A DNA stretch of 64,000 bases from NCBI GenBank assembly GCA_017616555.1, contig JAFZXZ010000016.1:88642-152641 (forward strand), in the 5' to 3' direction. The notes under the pieces were generated by a model, which worked only from the letters and a program-made list of their open reading frames with translations, did not search any database and was not told the DNA's origin. Made by a program: the position numbers and the translations under genes. Shown piece after piece: positions 8,168 to 17,006 of the stretch. This DNA is from a bacterium. GTDB lineage: Bacteria > Auribacterota > UBA3054. Position 1 is the first letter of the stretch; every line of letters starts with the position of its first letter.

Positions 8168-9028
8168 TTATTTTTTCTCCGAAAACTCTTTAATTTCTTC
8201 TTCCGTGACCGGCATAGGCTCAAAGCCGGGAACTGTCTCCCACTTTTGCAGCAGGACGGTTATCCTTGGCCTCACGAAGCCGAAAGGCACCGTAGAGGAT
8301 ATAAGCAGAGGCGTTTTGGTCTTTTCTTCCAAATATATGGTCACGTCCCTGTCAAGTTCGAGAAGGCCTTTGAAAACCTCCTCTTTCTTGAGGTTCAGGG
8401 GCTTTATGACCACTTTCATCGCATGGAAATAGCCGACATCTTTTATAGGGAGGATCGTCTTCTCGACCACTTCCACTCGGAGATGGAATATCTTGTCAGT
8501 CTCGACAAGCTTCACTTCCGTATAGTCGCCGACGTTGGAGCCGAGCCTGGCCCTGACTTTGAAGGCGCCGCCGAAAATATCGTCTACATCGTGACCGGCG
8601 TCAATAACGCGGCGCACCTTGTAAGTGACCTTGTCCTTTTCAAGGCGCGTATAAGTCATCTTGTTGGTCACGCGGTCGAAAAGCAGCTTGCGTCCGCGGC
8701 GTTCCGTGCCGTACTGCTCAAGATCGTGAAAAAGCGATTCGCCGCTGTAGCGGGCGACCTGGGCCGCCAAACGCACGTCAGCCAGATAAACGAGATAATC
8801 TCCGTAGCAGCGCCCGGTGAAGCAGTAGGTCGTGCGGCCTTCAAAATTGCTGGTGAAAGTTTCCTGCGTCACCGTGCCGATCGGCAGAAAACCGACGGCG
8901 TAGGCTTTGTAGGTCAGTTTTTCGCCAACCGGGTGAACGTCGCTTGCGCTAGCGTAAAGGCTAGCGATAAAAAAGCAAAGACTCACCGCGCACGCGCAGT
9001 GAGTCTTAAATATGAATTTTAGATCCAT
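8168..9028 (-). CDS. Exported DUF3108-family protein
   Basis: A 286-aa protein with an N-terminal signal (hydrophobic CAVSLCFFIASLYASASA-type stretch). A beta-rich domain follows, beginning VGEKLTYKAYAVGFLPIGT, which matches the opening of DUF3108 proteins. These are exported proteins of unknown role, widespread in Gram-negative bacteria. A further block, FKVRARLGSN..YTEVKLVETDK, continues the beta repeats. It heads a chain in which every gene touches the next (TAAATG, GTGA, TAAATG) through the 53-aa protein, dprA and the glycosyltransferase. The start at 9028 lies 7 bases after the stop of the lipoprotein gene. Confidence 0.78.
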   Translation of the reverse strand: MDLKFIFKTHCACAVSLCFFIASLYASASDVHPVGEKLTYKAYAVGFLPIGTVTQETFTSNFEGRTTYCFTGRCYGDYLVYLADVRLAAQVARYSGESLFHDLEQYGTERRGRKLLFDRVTNKMTYTRLEKDKVTYKVRRVIDAGHDVDDIFGGAFKVRARLGSNVGDYTEVKLVETDKIFHLRVEVVEKTILPIKDVGYFHAMKVVIKPLNLKKEEVFKGLLELDRDVTIYLEEKTKTPLLISSTVPFGFVRPRITVLLQKWETVPGFEPMPVTEEEIKEFSEKK

Positions 9029-9035
9029 CTTCGGC

Positions 9036-9230
9036 TTAGTAGCCCCAGCCGGCGTACTCGTCCGTGGTGAACAGCCATTCGGCGTTCTCTACGGTCTTGT
9101 AGGTCTCGTGAACGATCTCATCATCCGGGTAGATGTAAGAGAGATCCTGAATAGCCGTCTGCGTATCCTTAGCGGTCGTAGAGCAGCCGACTAAAGCGAG
9201 AGCCATGGCCAAAAGAACCAAGATGCGCAT
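9036..9230 (-). CDS. Small lipoprotein (64 aa)
   Basis: The protein MRILVLLAMALALVGCSTT has a textbook lipoprotein signal with lipobox LVGC, so the mature protein is lipid-anchored and only about 48 residues long. It ends TTDEYAGWGY and has no recognised domain. The ATG at 9228-9230 was chosen because a strong GGAGGAAAT ribosome-binding site precedes it. A TTTTGCTAGAAT promoter-like motif lies about 57 bases upstream. It is probably the first gene of the transcription unit that continues into the DUF3108 gene. Confidence 0.75.
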   Translation of the reverse strand: MRILVLLAMALALVGCSTTAKDTQTAIQDLSYIYPDDEIVHETYKTVENAEWLFTTDEYAGWGY

Positions 9231-9286
9231 ATTTCCTCCGTATCTATGGTAGATTAACTTATTCATTCGATTAATAAACTGCTGGT

Positions 9287-9298
9287 ATTCTAGCAAAA
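9287..9298 (-). promoter_or_regulatory. Extended -10 promoter for the small lipoprotein gene
   Basis: Minus strand TTTTGCTAGAAT (-10 TAGAAT at 9287-9292 with the TGC extension) precedes the 64-aa lipoprotein by about 57 bases. No clear -35 is seen. Confidence 0.45.
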
Positions 9299-9316
9299 GA
9301 GCCTTTTGGTGTCAAC

Positions 9317-9727
9317 TCACCACTCGATCTCCTTGCGTTCCTCCTCGGTCGGCAGCCAGGGGGTGTCCCAAGGCCAAGTGGGTATTTCGAAGATAGTGTA
9401 CAGCGTATGGTTGCGAGCGTTGGTCCCCAGGACCAGAAGGTCGAAGACGCCGCCGACCACTCTGATCACAGAGAAGTTGGCTCCGTCTATGATACCCATG
9501 GGCATACCGTAGGGAATATAGTTCCAGCTGTATAGACAGGAATAATAGCAGGTGCGGGCCGGCAGCTCGATGAGGGAACAGCCGATGTTGGCGAGACCTC
9601 TTAAAAGCCCTTTGCCCATAGTGTGGTCGGGATCCGGGGCCATTGAGTCGAAATCCCTATCAGCAGCGACGAGGGAAAGCGAAGCAAAAAGAGCCAGTAA
9701 AACTGCCAGAAACGTGATCTTCTTCAT
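9317..9727 (-). CDS. Exported TIGR04073-like exosortase-associated protein
   Basis: A 136-aa protein with a signal peptide (MKKITFLAVLLALFASLSLVAA). A short domain follows with MGKGLLRGLANIGCSLIELP, then several Gly/Asp-rich hydrophobic turns and a Trp-rich end. The KLGRGLAN..EIP-like opening resembles TIGR04073, a family named for co-occurrence with the exosortase/PEP-CTERM system. This fits the PEP-CTERM proteins nearby, but the match is from memory of the family, not a search. Molecular function is unknown. A bidirectional-looking terminator separates it from pyrG upstream. Confidence 0.6.
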   Translation of the reverse strand: MKKITFLAVLLALFASLSLVAADRDFDSMAPDPDHTMGKGLLRGLANIGCSLIELPARTCYYSCLYSWNYIPYGMPMGIIDGANFSVIRVVGGVFDLLVLGTNARNHTLYTIFEIPTWPWDTPWLPTEEERKEIEW

Positions 9728-9783
9728 ATAAATTTCCAGTTGTTAGTGTTATTTATGTTATCAAAAATCACGAATCAAAGTCA

Positions 9784-9821
9784 ACAAAAAAAGCCCCCGC
9801 TCGAGGCGGGGGCTTCTTTTT
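9784..9821 (-). terminator. Intrinsic terminator after the thi-pyrG operon
   Basis: A 10-bp GC-rich stem (AAGCCCCCGC / GCGGGGGCTT, loop about TCGAG) is followed by a T-run on the minus strand. It ends the thiC-to-pyrG transcription unit. A T-run on the other side makes it potentially bidirectional. Confidence 0.85.
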
Positions 9822-9826
9822 AAACC

Positions 9827-11422
9827 CTATTTTTTCTTCTTGTCAAGCGTCGTCTTGATGAAAGCCTTGAAAAGAGGATGGGGAGTTGTGGGCCGGGATT
9901 TGAATTCCGGATGATACTGGCAGGCCATGAAGAAAGGATGATTCGGCATTTCCAAAAGTTCTACGAACTTGCCGTCAGCCGAAAGCACCGAGACTTTCAT
10001 GCCGGCCTTTTCGAATTTTTCCGCCAGAGCTTTGTCATAGAGCATGGCGTAGCGCTGACGATGGCGTTCCGAGATCTTCCTGGCTTTGTAGAGCTGGTAG
10101 GCCTTCGTCCCCTTCTCGACCACAAGGTCGGTAGCGCCGAGTTTGGTGACACCGCTCTTCTGCTCGTCGATTATGCCGATGGCGGACCTTTCCTCGCCCT
10201 TGTCGGAAAGCGCGGCGTTCTTGATCTTCAGGACATTTTCCGCGAAATCAATGGCGGCGCATTCCATGCCGGCGCAGATGCCGAAATAAGGAACTTTGTT
10301 TTCCCTGGCGTATTTGGCGGCCAGGCTCTTGCCTTTCTCGCCGTAGTTTGTCATGCTGCCCATGACCAGGATGCCGTCCGCTCCGGAGAGAGCTTTCTTG
10401 GCGTTTCTCACGAGTTCTTCGGGCTCCACGACCTTGGTCACGACTTTGGCGTCGCACTGCATGCCGGCGTGCTGCAGCGATTCATAGACGCTCTTGTAGG
10501 CGTCTTTTATGATGGCGTAGCGGCTGACCAGCGCCACTGTGCAGCTCTTTTTCGGCTGAGTAGCTTTCCTGACCAGCGTGTCCCAATTGGTGTGCTTTAT
10601 AGGCTTCAGGGGCAGATTGAGCTGCTTCAAGACTTCCTCGTCGAGATGCTGCCTGGATAGTTCCCTGGGAATGGCGTAAACGCTCGTCGTAATGTCCCTT
10701 TCCTCGATGACTCGCTCGGGGCGGACGTTGCAGAAGAGCGCCAGTTTGTCCCTGTGCTCCTGCGGTAGCTCCACTTCCGTCCTGCAGACCAGAACGTCCG
10801 GGATAATGCCGATAGAACGCAAAACCGCCACCGACTGCTGGCTAGGCTTGGTCTTCAGTTCCTGCGCGGCCCTGAGGAAGGGAACGAGCGTCAAGTGAAC
10901 GAAGCAGGTGTTATTCGGGCCTTCCTCGAAGCGGAATTGCCTGGCGGCTTCCAAAAACGGCTGGGATTCAATGTCACCGGCGATGCCGCCGATCTCGCAA
11001 AGGACGATGTCAATGTCCGGTCCCGCAGCGCTTCTGATGGACGCTTTGATCTCGTTGGTGATATGCGGAATGACCTGCACGGTTCCGCCGAGATATCCGC
11101 CTTCCCTTTCTCTCTGGAGAACGGCGGAATAGATCTTTCCGCTGGTGTAGCTCGAGCACTTGGTGCAGGTGACGCCCGCGAAGCGCTCATAGTGGCCGAG
11201 GTCGAGGTCGGCTTCCGTGCCGTCGTCGGTCAAAAAGACCTCGCCGTGCTGGAAAGGACTCATGATGCCCGGATAGACGTTCAGATACGGATCGAGCTTC
11301 TGCATGAAGACACGGTATCCGCGGCTTTTAAGTAAACAGGCCAGACTGGCCGACGTGATTCCCTTTCCCAGACTGGAAACTACACCGCCGGTCACAAAGA
11401 CAAATTTGGTTTTGGTTTTCAT
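9827..11422 (-). CDS. CTP synthase paralogue with altered glutaminase site
   Basis: A 531-aa CTP synthase-like protein lying directly downstream of a canonical pyrG. The synthetase half is close to its neighbour (about 89% identical by eye over residues 11-170) and keeps [18 protein letters not shown] and [10 protein letters not shown]. The glutaminase half is much more diverged. The nucleophile Cys383 (GICAGMEC), His504 and Glu506 (CQYHPEF) remain. The oxyanion-hole loop PGGFG is replaced by MGSMTN (354-359), and GGTMRLG becomes SGVTKLG. In the synthetase domain NIDPGTM is changed to NVYPGIM. It may be ammonia-dependent, have altered regulation, or form mixed filaments with PyrG. An extended -10 and an AAGGAGGT Shine-Dalgarno lie in the 60-base gap. 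Confidence 0.85.
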   Translation of the reverse strand: MKTKTKFVFVTGGVVSSLGKGITSASLACLLKSRGYRVFMQKLDPYLNVYPGIMSPFQHGEVFLTDDGTEADLDLGHYERFAGVTCTKCSSYTSGKIYSAVLQREREGGYLGGTVQVIPHITNEIKASIRSAAGPDIDIVLCEIGGIAGDIESQPFLEAARQFRFEEGPNNTCFVHLTLVPFLRAAQELKTKPSQQSVAVLRSIGIIPDVLVCRTEVELPQEHRDKLALFCNVRPERVIEERDITTSVYAIPRELSRQHLDEEVLKQLNLPLKPIKHTNWDTLVRKATQPKKSCTVALVSRYAIIKDAYKSVYESLQHAGMQCDAKVVTKVVEPEELVRNAKKALSGADGILVMGSMTNYGEKGKSLAAKYARENKVPYFGICAGMECAAIDFAENVLKIKNAALSDKGEERSAIGIIDEQKSGVTKLGATDLVVEKGTKAYQLYKARKISERHRQRYAMLYDKALAEKFEKAGMKVSVLSADGKFVELLEMPNHPFFMACQYHPEFKSRPTTPHPLFKAFIKTTLDKKKK

Positions 11423-11450
11423 TTTAGGTTAGTACCTCCTTGATGGGTAC

Positions 11451-11460
11451 ATTTTAACAA
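11451..11460 (-). promoter_or_regulatory. Possible internal promoter for the pyrG paralogue
   Basis: Minus strand TTGTTAAAAT (extended -10 TGT-TAAAAT) lies 28 bases upstream of the paralogue's ATG, between the two CTP synthase genes. No convincing -35 is present. Confidence 0.35.
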
Positions 11461-11482
11461 AATTCAACCTAAAATGAAACGC

Positions 11483-13114
11483 CTATTTTTTCTTGTTTTC
11501 CTTCGCCTTTTTGTAAAGAAGAGCTTCTTTCACCAGGTTGAAAAACAGAGGATGCGGCTTGGTCGGCCTGGACTTGAACTCCGGATGGAACTGGCAGGCC
11601 ACGAAGTAAGGATGATTCGGCAGCTCCACCATTTCCACCAGCTTTCTGTCTGGTGAAAGACCGACGACTTTGAGACCGGCTTTCTCCAGCGCTTTGCGGC
11701 TCTCGCTGTCGTAGCTGAGCTCGTAGCGGTGTCTGTGACGCTCGGAAATTTCCGTGGTGCCGTAAGCCTTCGCGGCAACAGATCCTTTTGTCAGCTTGCA
11801 GGGGTAAGCTCCGAGCCTCATGGTTCCGCCCTTGTCGGTGATCTTTTTCTGTTCTTCCATCAGATCGATGACAGGATGCTTGGTCTTGGGGTCGAATTCC
11901 GTAGAATTGGCGTCCTTCCATTTCAGGACGTTCCTGGCAAATTCGATGACCGTGCACTGCATGCCGAGACAGATGCCGAGGAAGGGGATCTTGTGCTCCC
12001 TGGCATAACGGATGGCGATGCATTTTCCGGGGACGCCGCGACTGCCGAATCCGCCCGGCACCAGTATGCCGTCCACGCCTTGCAGAGGACGCGTGCTTTT
12101 TTCCAGATCCTCCGCTTCGATGAATTTGACCTTCACCTTGGCGTAATGGCCCATGCCGGCGTGCTGGAAAGCTTCGTGCACGCTCTTGTAAGCGTCCTTT
12201 ATGGCTACATATTTGCCAACCAGCGCGATCGTGCACTCCTTTCTCGGCTTTGTCGCCCTTTTCACCAGTTCGTCCCAGGCCGTGTGCTTTATAGGCTTCA
12301 TCTTAAGGTCGAGCTGCTTTAAGACTTCCTCGTCCAGATGCTGTTCGCTCAAAGCTTTCGGGATGGCGTAAACGCTGGTTGTGATGTCCAGCTCCTCGAT
12401 GACGCGCTCTTTTTTGACGTTGCAGAAGAGCGCCAGCTTATCTCTGTGTTCCTGCGGAATCGGCATTTCCGTGCGGCAGACCAGAATGTCCGGGATGATA
12501 CCGATGGAACGCAATACCGCCACGGACTGCTGGCTGGGCTTAGTCTTCAATTCCCCTGCCGCCCGCAGATACGGAACGAGCGTCAAATGCACGAAGCATG
12601 TGTTGCTCGGGCCTTCCTCGAAACGGAACTGCCTGGCTGCTTCCAGGAAAGGCAACGACTCGATGTCGCCGGAAACACCGCCGATCTCGCAAAGAACGAT
12701 GTCCACGTCGGGGCCGGCCGCGCTTCGGATGGCGGATTTGATCTCGTTGGTGATATGCGGAATGACCTGCACCGTACCGCCAAGATATCCGCCCTGGCGC
12801 TCTCTTTGCAGAACAGCGGAATAGATCTTGCCGCTGGTGTAATTGGAGGCTTTGCTGCAAGTGACGCCTGCGAAACGCTCATAGTGCCCGAGGTCTAAGT
12901 CCGCTTCCGTCCCGTCGTCCGTCACGAAAACTTCGCCGTGCTGGTAAGGGCTCATGGTTCCTGGATCGATGTTCAGATAAGGATCCAGTTTCTGCATGAA
13001 AACGTTGTAGCCCCGGCTTTTCAGAAGAAGGGCAAGGCTCGCCGACGTTATGCCTTTCCCTAAGCTCGACACCACGCCGCCCGTGATGAAGACGTACTTT
13101 GTTCTTTTTTCCAT
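11483..13114 (-). CDS. pyrG: CTP synthase
   Basis: A 543-aa canonical CTP synthase, which converts UTP to CTP with glutamine or ammonia and ATP. The synthetase domain shows [12 protein letters not shown] (P-loop Lys20), [26 protein letters not shown] and [11 protein letters not shown]. The glutaminase domain shows [10 protein letters not shown], the nucleophile Cys382 in [23 protein letters not shown] and His510/Glu512 in CQFHPEF. Length is normal. The ATG at 13112-13114 lies 4 bases after the thiE stop, so pyrG appears to be transcribed with the thiamine genes. A diverged second copy follows 60 bases downstream. Confidence 0.96.
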   Translation of the reverse strand: MEKRTKYVFITGGVVSSLGKGITSASLALLLKSRGYNVFMQKLDPYLNIDPGTMSPYQHGEVFVTDDGTEADLDLGHYERFAGVTCSKASNYTSGKIYSAVLQRERQGGYLGGTVQVIPHITNEIKSAIRSAAGPDVDIVLCEIGGVSGDIESLPFLEAARQFRFEEGPSNTCFVHLTLVPYLRAAGELKTKPSQQSVAVLRSIGIIPDILVCRTEMPIPQEHRDKLALFCNVKKERVIEELDITTSVYAIPKALSEQHLDEEVLKQLDLKMKPIKHTAWDELVKRATKPRKECTIALVGKYVAIKDAYKSVHEAFQHAGMGHYAKVKVKFIEAEDLEKSTRPLQGVDGILVPGGFGSRGVPGKCIAIRYAREHKIPFLGICLGMQCTVIEFARNVLKWKDANSTEFDPKTKHPVIDLMEEQKKITDKGGTMRLGAYPCKLTKGSVAAKAYGTTEISERHRHRYELSYDSESRKALEKAGLKVVGLSPDRKLVEMVELPNHPYFVACQFHPEFKSRPTKPHPLFFNLVKEALLYKKAKENKKK

Positions 13115-13118
13115 CGTT

Positions 13119-13748
13119 TTAATTTGTTTGGGTTGCCCAGATCTCCATAAGCCTCCTTATGGCCGATTCCGGATCATTATTTTGACAAACGGCCCGCACC
13201 ACGGAATAGTTCCGGGCGCCGGCGCATTTTATTAAAGGTAAGTTTTCGCAGTTGATGCCGCCTATCGCCACCGCCGGGAAGGGAGCGGCTTTTATCATTT
13301 CCGCCATGCCCTCCAAGCCCAGAGTCGGATCGGGTATCACTTTGGTCGGGGTGGCGTACACAGGACCCACGCCGATGTAGTCGGGGCAAAGCCTGACCGC
13401 CTCCCTGACCTGGCTGAGATTGTGCGTGGAAAGTCCGAATACCGCTAGCTCCGGGTAGAGCTTGCGCGCTATGGCTATCGGCATATCGCCCTGTCCTAAA
13501 TGCACTCCGTCCGCCTCCGCAAGAGCAGCGAGCTTCGGGTCATCGTTCACAATAAAAAGCGTCTTCGTTCCTCTGGTGGCCGCGCGCATATTCTTTGCTT
13601 CTCTTAGGATCTCCGCTTCCGGAGCATTCTTCATCCTTAGCTGCACGAAGCGAAGGCCGCATTTTACCGCGGCCTCCGCGCACTTGGCGTACCCCGCCAC
13701 AGGGTTCGTCACCACCAGGTAAAGTCCGAATCCGTCTTCGATTTTCAT
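13119..13748 (-). CDS. thiE: Thiamine phosphate synthase
   Basis: A 209-aa TIM-barrel enzyme that joins HMP pyrophosphate with the thiazole phosphate to give thiamine phosphate. Motifs in order are [28 protein letters not shown] then [27 protein letters not shown] and [10 protein letters not shown], the standard ThiE pyrophosphate- and substrate-binding loops. Its ATG overlaps the thi4 stop by 4 bases (13745-13748), and pyrG starts 4 bases after its stop. It belongs to the TPP-riboswitch operon with thiC and thi4. Confidence 0.94.
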   Translation of the reverse strand: MKIEDGFGLYLVVTNPVAGYAKCAEAAVKCGLRFVQLRMKNAPEAEILREAKNMRAATRGTKTLFIVNDDPKLAALAEADGVHLGQGDMPIAIARKLYPELAVFGLSTHNLSQVREAVRLCPDYIGVGPVYATPTKVIPDPTLGLEGMAEMIKAAPFPAVAIGGINCENLPLIKCAGARNYSVVRAVCQNNDPESAIRRLMEIWATQTN

Positions 13749-14530
13749 TTTTTCAGATCCGCTTCCACCAGATCGGCGACTTTCTTGCCGCTTTTAAGCA
13801 TGCCGCCGAAAATGGGGCCCATGCGGAAACCGCCCTGGACGTTGTTGGCCGCCATGCCGGAGGCGTAGAGGCCGGGATAGAGTTTCTTGGTGTTGATGAG
13901 AGTCGTTCTTTCGCCGTCTTCCATCCACATAGGCTTCTCGCCCATCACGCCGCCCGTGGGCGAATCGATCTTCACGCCGGCCTTGCTGACGACTTTCCTC
14001 ACGATCTCGTTGGGGTGTCCGGTGCCGTCTATAAGCGCCCTGGTGGTTATGACCAGAGGATCGACGTGCATTTCCAGCCTCACCACGGGATTCCAGTTGA
14101 TGACCACGCCGGAGACCACGTCGTTGTGCATGACCACGTCCTCTATTGTCACCGTATTGAAGATGACCGCGCCGGCGTGGCGTGCGCCGAAAATAAGCCC
14201 GGAAGCCATTTCCACGGAATCCACGGTATGGTAGCCTTTCTTTATAGGCACGGTGGTGATGCCGAATTCATGCAATATCTCGGCAGCGTCGTCCTGGACC
14301 ACCACTTCGTTCATGAGCATGCCGCCGCCCCAGATGCCGCCGCCGGGCGCCAGCTTCGATTCGAAGATAGCGACCTTCAGTCCTTTTTTGGCCAGATAAT
14401 AAGCCGCCACCAGGCCGGAGGGCCCGGCGCCAGCGATAGCCACGTCCAGGGCCATGTTGTCCTGCAGTTTCTTAAAAAAGCTCTTTACTATAGCGCCGGA
14501 GATAGTCTCTTCCATTACTTCTTTCTTCAT
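13745..14530 (-). CDS. thi4: Thi4-type sulfide-dependent adenosine diphosphate thiazole synthase
   Basis: A 261-aa Thi4-family flavoprotein-fold enzyme that builds the thiamine thiazole from NAD and glycine. The Rossmann motif [20 protein letters not shown] is followed by [20 protein letters not shown] and, near the end, [20 protein letters not shown], all hallmark Thi4 blocks. Yeast Thi4 has a suicide sulfur-donor Cys; this protein has His155 in EMHVDPL, as in the archaeal catalytic enzymes that use free sulfide (established for Methanocaldococcus). A re-usable sulfide-dependent enzyme is therefore inferred. The gene stands in place of thiG/thiS/thiH between thiC and thiE. The reading frame starts with ATG at 14528-14530. 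Confidence 0.9.
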   Translation of the reverse strand: MKKEVMEETISGAIVKSFFKKLQDNMALDVAIAGAGPSGLVAAYYLAKKGLKVAIFESKLAPGGGIWGGGMLMNEVVVQDDAAEILHEFGITTVPIKKGYHTVDSVEMASGLIFGARHAGAVIFNTVTIEDVVMHNDVVSGVVINWNPVVRLEMHVDPLVITTRALIDGTGHPNEIVRKVVSKAGVKIDSPTGGVMGEKPMWMEDGERTTLINTKKLYPGLYASGMAANNVQGGFRMGPIFGGMLKSGKKVADLVEADLKK

Positions 14531-14540
14531 TGTATTTTCC

Positions 14541-15833
14541 TCAATCTTTTTTGGCTAAAAGTTCTTTGATTCTTTTCGTGGTCCTGACAGCGCAGAACTC
14601 CTTTCCGCACATGGTGCAGTGATCCTCGTCGTGGGATTCGGGCTCGCCCTTCATCCACCTTGCTTTGGCGGTCTCGGGATCCAGGGCGCACTCGAACTGC
14701 TTGTCCCAGTCGAAATTTTTCCTGGCCTCCGACATCTTAAGGTCGATGTCTGTTGCGCCAGGCAATCCCCTTGCAATGTCGCCAGCGTGCGCCGCGATCT
14801 TATAGGCTACGCAGCCTTCCCTCACGTCGTCTTCCGTCGGAAGGCCGAGGTGTTCCGCGGGCGTCACGTAGCACAGAAGCGAGGCGCCGTAGGTCGCCGC
14901 GGCGGTGGCGCCTATGGCGGACACGATATGATCGTAGCCCGGCGCGATGTCGGTGACGACAGGACCGAGAACATAGAAGGGCGCTCCGAAACAGACTTCC
15001 TGCTCCCTTTCCATATTCATCTTGATCTGATCGAAGGGCACGTGCCCGGGACCTTCCACCATGACTTGCACGCCTCTTTCCCGGCAAGCCAAAACCAGCT
15101 CGCCCAAAACGGAAAGCTCAGCGAACTGGGCCTCGTCGGAAGCATCCGCTATACAGCCGGGCCTAAGCCCGTCCCCCAAAGATACCGTCACGTCGTGCTT
15201 CACGAGAATGTCCAGCACCTTGTCCCAGTTCTCATAGAGAGGATTCTCCGCGTCATGCTCCAGCATCCACTCCGCCATCAATGATCCGCCCCGGGAAACT
15301 ATTCCCATAGTCCTCTTGACAGCCAGGGGAATGTGCCTCCTAAGAAGCCCGGCATGCAGCGTCATAAAATCCACGCCCTGCTCGGCCTGCTCAGTAATGA
15401 CGTCCAATAAAAGCGCCATATCCATCTTGGGAACGCTCCCCTCGAGACGCGAGACTGTCTCATAAACAGGCACCGTTCCCAAAGGCACAGGCGAATTTTT
15501 GATCATCTCTTTCCTGATGAAAGAAACGTCTTTCCCCACGGTCAGGTCCATGACGAAATCCGCGCCGTACTTCAAGGAAACGGAAAGTTTTTTCAGTTCC
15601 TCATCAAGGGACGAGCGGTCCTTGCTGCAGCCCAAGTTGGCGTTGATCTTGGTAGAGAAAACCCTCCCTACGCCAACTGGCCGGCAGTTTTTGTGGGAGG
15701 GGTTTAAAGGAATGACGGCTCTTCCCGCCGCCACTTCAGCGAGGACTGTTTCCGGCGGCACATGCTCTTTTGCCGCCACTGTCCTCATGGCATCAGTTAT
15801 GACGCCCTCAATTGCTTTTTGAAGTTGGGTCAT
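14541..15833 (-). CDS. thiC: Phosphomethylpyrimidine synthase (HMP-P synthase)
   Basis: A 430-aa ThiC, the radical-SAM enzyme that rearranges aminoimidazole ribotide into HMP phosphate. Visible blocks are [63 protein letters not shown] and [21 protein letters not shown]. The C-terminal CTMCGKEFC is the CX2CX4C motif that holds the 4Fe-4S cluster. This is the shorter bacterial/archaeal form without the long N-terminal domain. It is the first gene after the TPP riboswitch, whose 3' side lies within about 10 bases of its ATG. Confidence 0.97.
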   Translation of the reverse strand: MTQLQKAIEGVITDAMRTVAAKEHVPPETVLAEVAAGRAVIPLNPSHKNCRPVGVGRVFSTKINANLGCSKDRSSLDEELKKLSVSLKYGADFVMDLTVGKDVSFIRKEMIKNSPVPLGTVPVYETVSRLEGSVPKMDMALLLDVITEQAEQGVDFMTLHAGLLRRHIPLAVKRTMGIVSRGGSLMAEWMLEHDAENPLYENWDKVLDILVKHDVTVSLGDGLRPGCIADASDEAQFAELSVLGELVLACRERGVQVMVEGPGHVPFDQIKMNMEREQEVCFGAPFYVLGPVVTDIAPGYDHIVSAIGATAAATYGASLLCYVTPAEHLGLPTEDDVREGCVAYKIAAHAGDIARGLPGATDIDLKMSEARKNFDWDKQFECALDPETAKARWMKGEPESHDEDHCTMCGKEFCAVRTTKRIKELLAKKD

Positions 15834-15837
15834 ATCC

Positions 15838-15929
15838 TTTTTCCTTACGCCGGTATTATCCGGATCAAGTTAATATGGGTATCATCTCAGCCTCGCCCCA
15901 CTTTGGGGGAAGCACCCCGTATCTGGACC
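15838..15929 (-). promoter_or_regulatory. TPP (THI-box) riboswitch controlling thiC-thi4-thiE
   Basis: The minus strand reads GGGGTGCTTCCCCC, then GGCTGAGATGATACCC, then CTTGATCCGGATAATACCGG and GCGTAAGGA. These are the conserved P2/P3 and P4/P5 elements of the THI-box, including the CTGAGA pyrimidine-sensor loop. The aptamer starts at about the predicted +1 and ends about 8 bases before the thiC ATG, so translation control is likely. GGTC at the 5' end (15926-15929) can pair with GACC covering the last base of the start codon and codon 2 (15828-15831). Confidence 0.95.
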
Positions 15930-15932
15930 TTA

Positions 15933-15961
15933 AGCATAGCAAATATTTATTGCTATTTCAA
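15933..15961 (-). promoter_or_regulatory. Sigma-70 promoter of the thiC operon
   Basis: Minus strand TTGAAA (15956-15961), a 17-base spacer ending TTTGC, and TATGCT (15933-15938). Transcription would start at about 15927, immediately at the riboswitch. Confidence 0.7.
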
Positions 15962-15983
15962 GAACATATTTTATTCGCCGATT

Positions 15984-17003
15984 TTACAGGCGAATATCGA
16001 TCATGGTGATCTCTGTTGGATTACAAAAACGCAGGTAAGGCTTTCCCAATCCCCTGCTTATGAGCATAACGCTGCCGTATTTGGATAAGACTCGCTCCGC
16101 CATCATGGCGCCGTATTTGGAAGGCAGGATCATCGGCCCGAAAAGCCCGAAACGAATTTGCCCGCCGTGGGTGTGCCCGGATAGGACAAGATGTGCCCCT
16201 ATTTTCCGCCAATTCTCCCATTCGTCCGGATCGTGGCCCAGGGCGATCTTAAGTTTTTCTTTATCAAGGGAAGCAAAAGCAGACATCTCCTGCCCCCAGG
16301 GCGCTTCCGTCCCCAGGAAGATCATCTCCCCCGCCGTGCAACTCTCGTTCCTCAAATGCACGAAACCAAGGGAATCAAGGGCTTCCGTCAGGGGTTTCTC
16401 CGCCCCGATCCAAAAATCATGGTTGCCCAGGACGTAAAAAACTTTTTCCTTAGCCTTGAGTTTGCCAAGAAGTTCGATTAACTCCGGGATATCTTTTATC
16501 TTCTGGATGAAATCGCCGGTGATCGCGACGTAATCAGGCTCAAGCTTGTTGACCTCGGAGATCACTTCCTTGAGAAAAAGCTTGGAAAGATCGTTGTAAT
16601 GCAGGTCGCTTAGCTGCACCAAGCGCTGGCTCTCTTTGCCGATTCCTATCTCGTAATGCTGGCAAATTACCGGGCCGAGTTTCCTGGGCTCCAGCGTCCT
16701 CAAAAATTTCGCAGCTTCGATCTTGTTCTGAAGGATCTTGCTGTGCCTAATACAGGGCTCCAGGAGCGTCAGGAAGGCGATTCCGATGAGCGTCCAAAGG
16801 AAGATCTGGTTGGAGAAAAGATCGGCCCTGCAAAAGAGAATGTAAAAATAAAGACATACCGCCAGGAGGCACAATATTCCCGACGGTATGTCCAAAGAAA
16901 GATAGCGGTCGCTGATCCTCTCAGTCAGCCTGGAGGAAACGCGCCCGATAAAAAGGAGCAGGCCGAAAAGGGCCAGAGCCAATATGAGCGCGGCGCTAAG
17001 CAT
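15984..17003 (-). CDS. Membrane-associated metallophosphoesterase (YkuE-like)
   Basis: A 339-aa protein with two or three N-terminal membrane helices (about 1-20, 42-60, 65-85) and a calcineurin-like phosphoesterase domain. Metal and catalytic motifs in order are QLSDLHYND, ITGDFI, LGNHDFW, LGHDPDEW and SGHTHGGQIRFGLFG, the complete D-H, GD, GNHD, H and GHTH series. YkuE-type enzymes remain poorly defined; some related members act on UDP-sugar lipids, so the substrate here is open. It starts 3 bases after folD and lies on the same transcript. Confidence 0.85.
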   Translation of the reverse strand: MLSAALILALALFGLLLFIGRVSSRLTERISDRYLSLDIPSGILCLLAVCLYFYILFCRADLFSNQIFLWTLIGIAFLTLLEPCIRHSKILQNKIEAAKFLRTLEPRKLGPVICQHYEIGIGKESQRLVQLSDLHYNDLSKLFLKEVISEVNKLEPDYVAITGDFIQKIKDIPELIELLGKLKAKEKVFYVLGNHDFWIGAEKPLTEALDSLGFVHLRNESCTAGEMIFLGTEAPWGQEMSAFASLDKEKLKIALGHDPDEWENWRKIGAHLVLSGHTHGGQIRFGLFGPMILPSKYGAMMAERVLSKYGSVMLISRGLGKPYLRFCNPTEITMIDIRL

Positions 17004-17006
17004 CTT

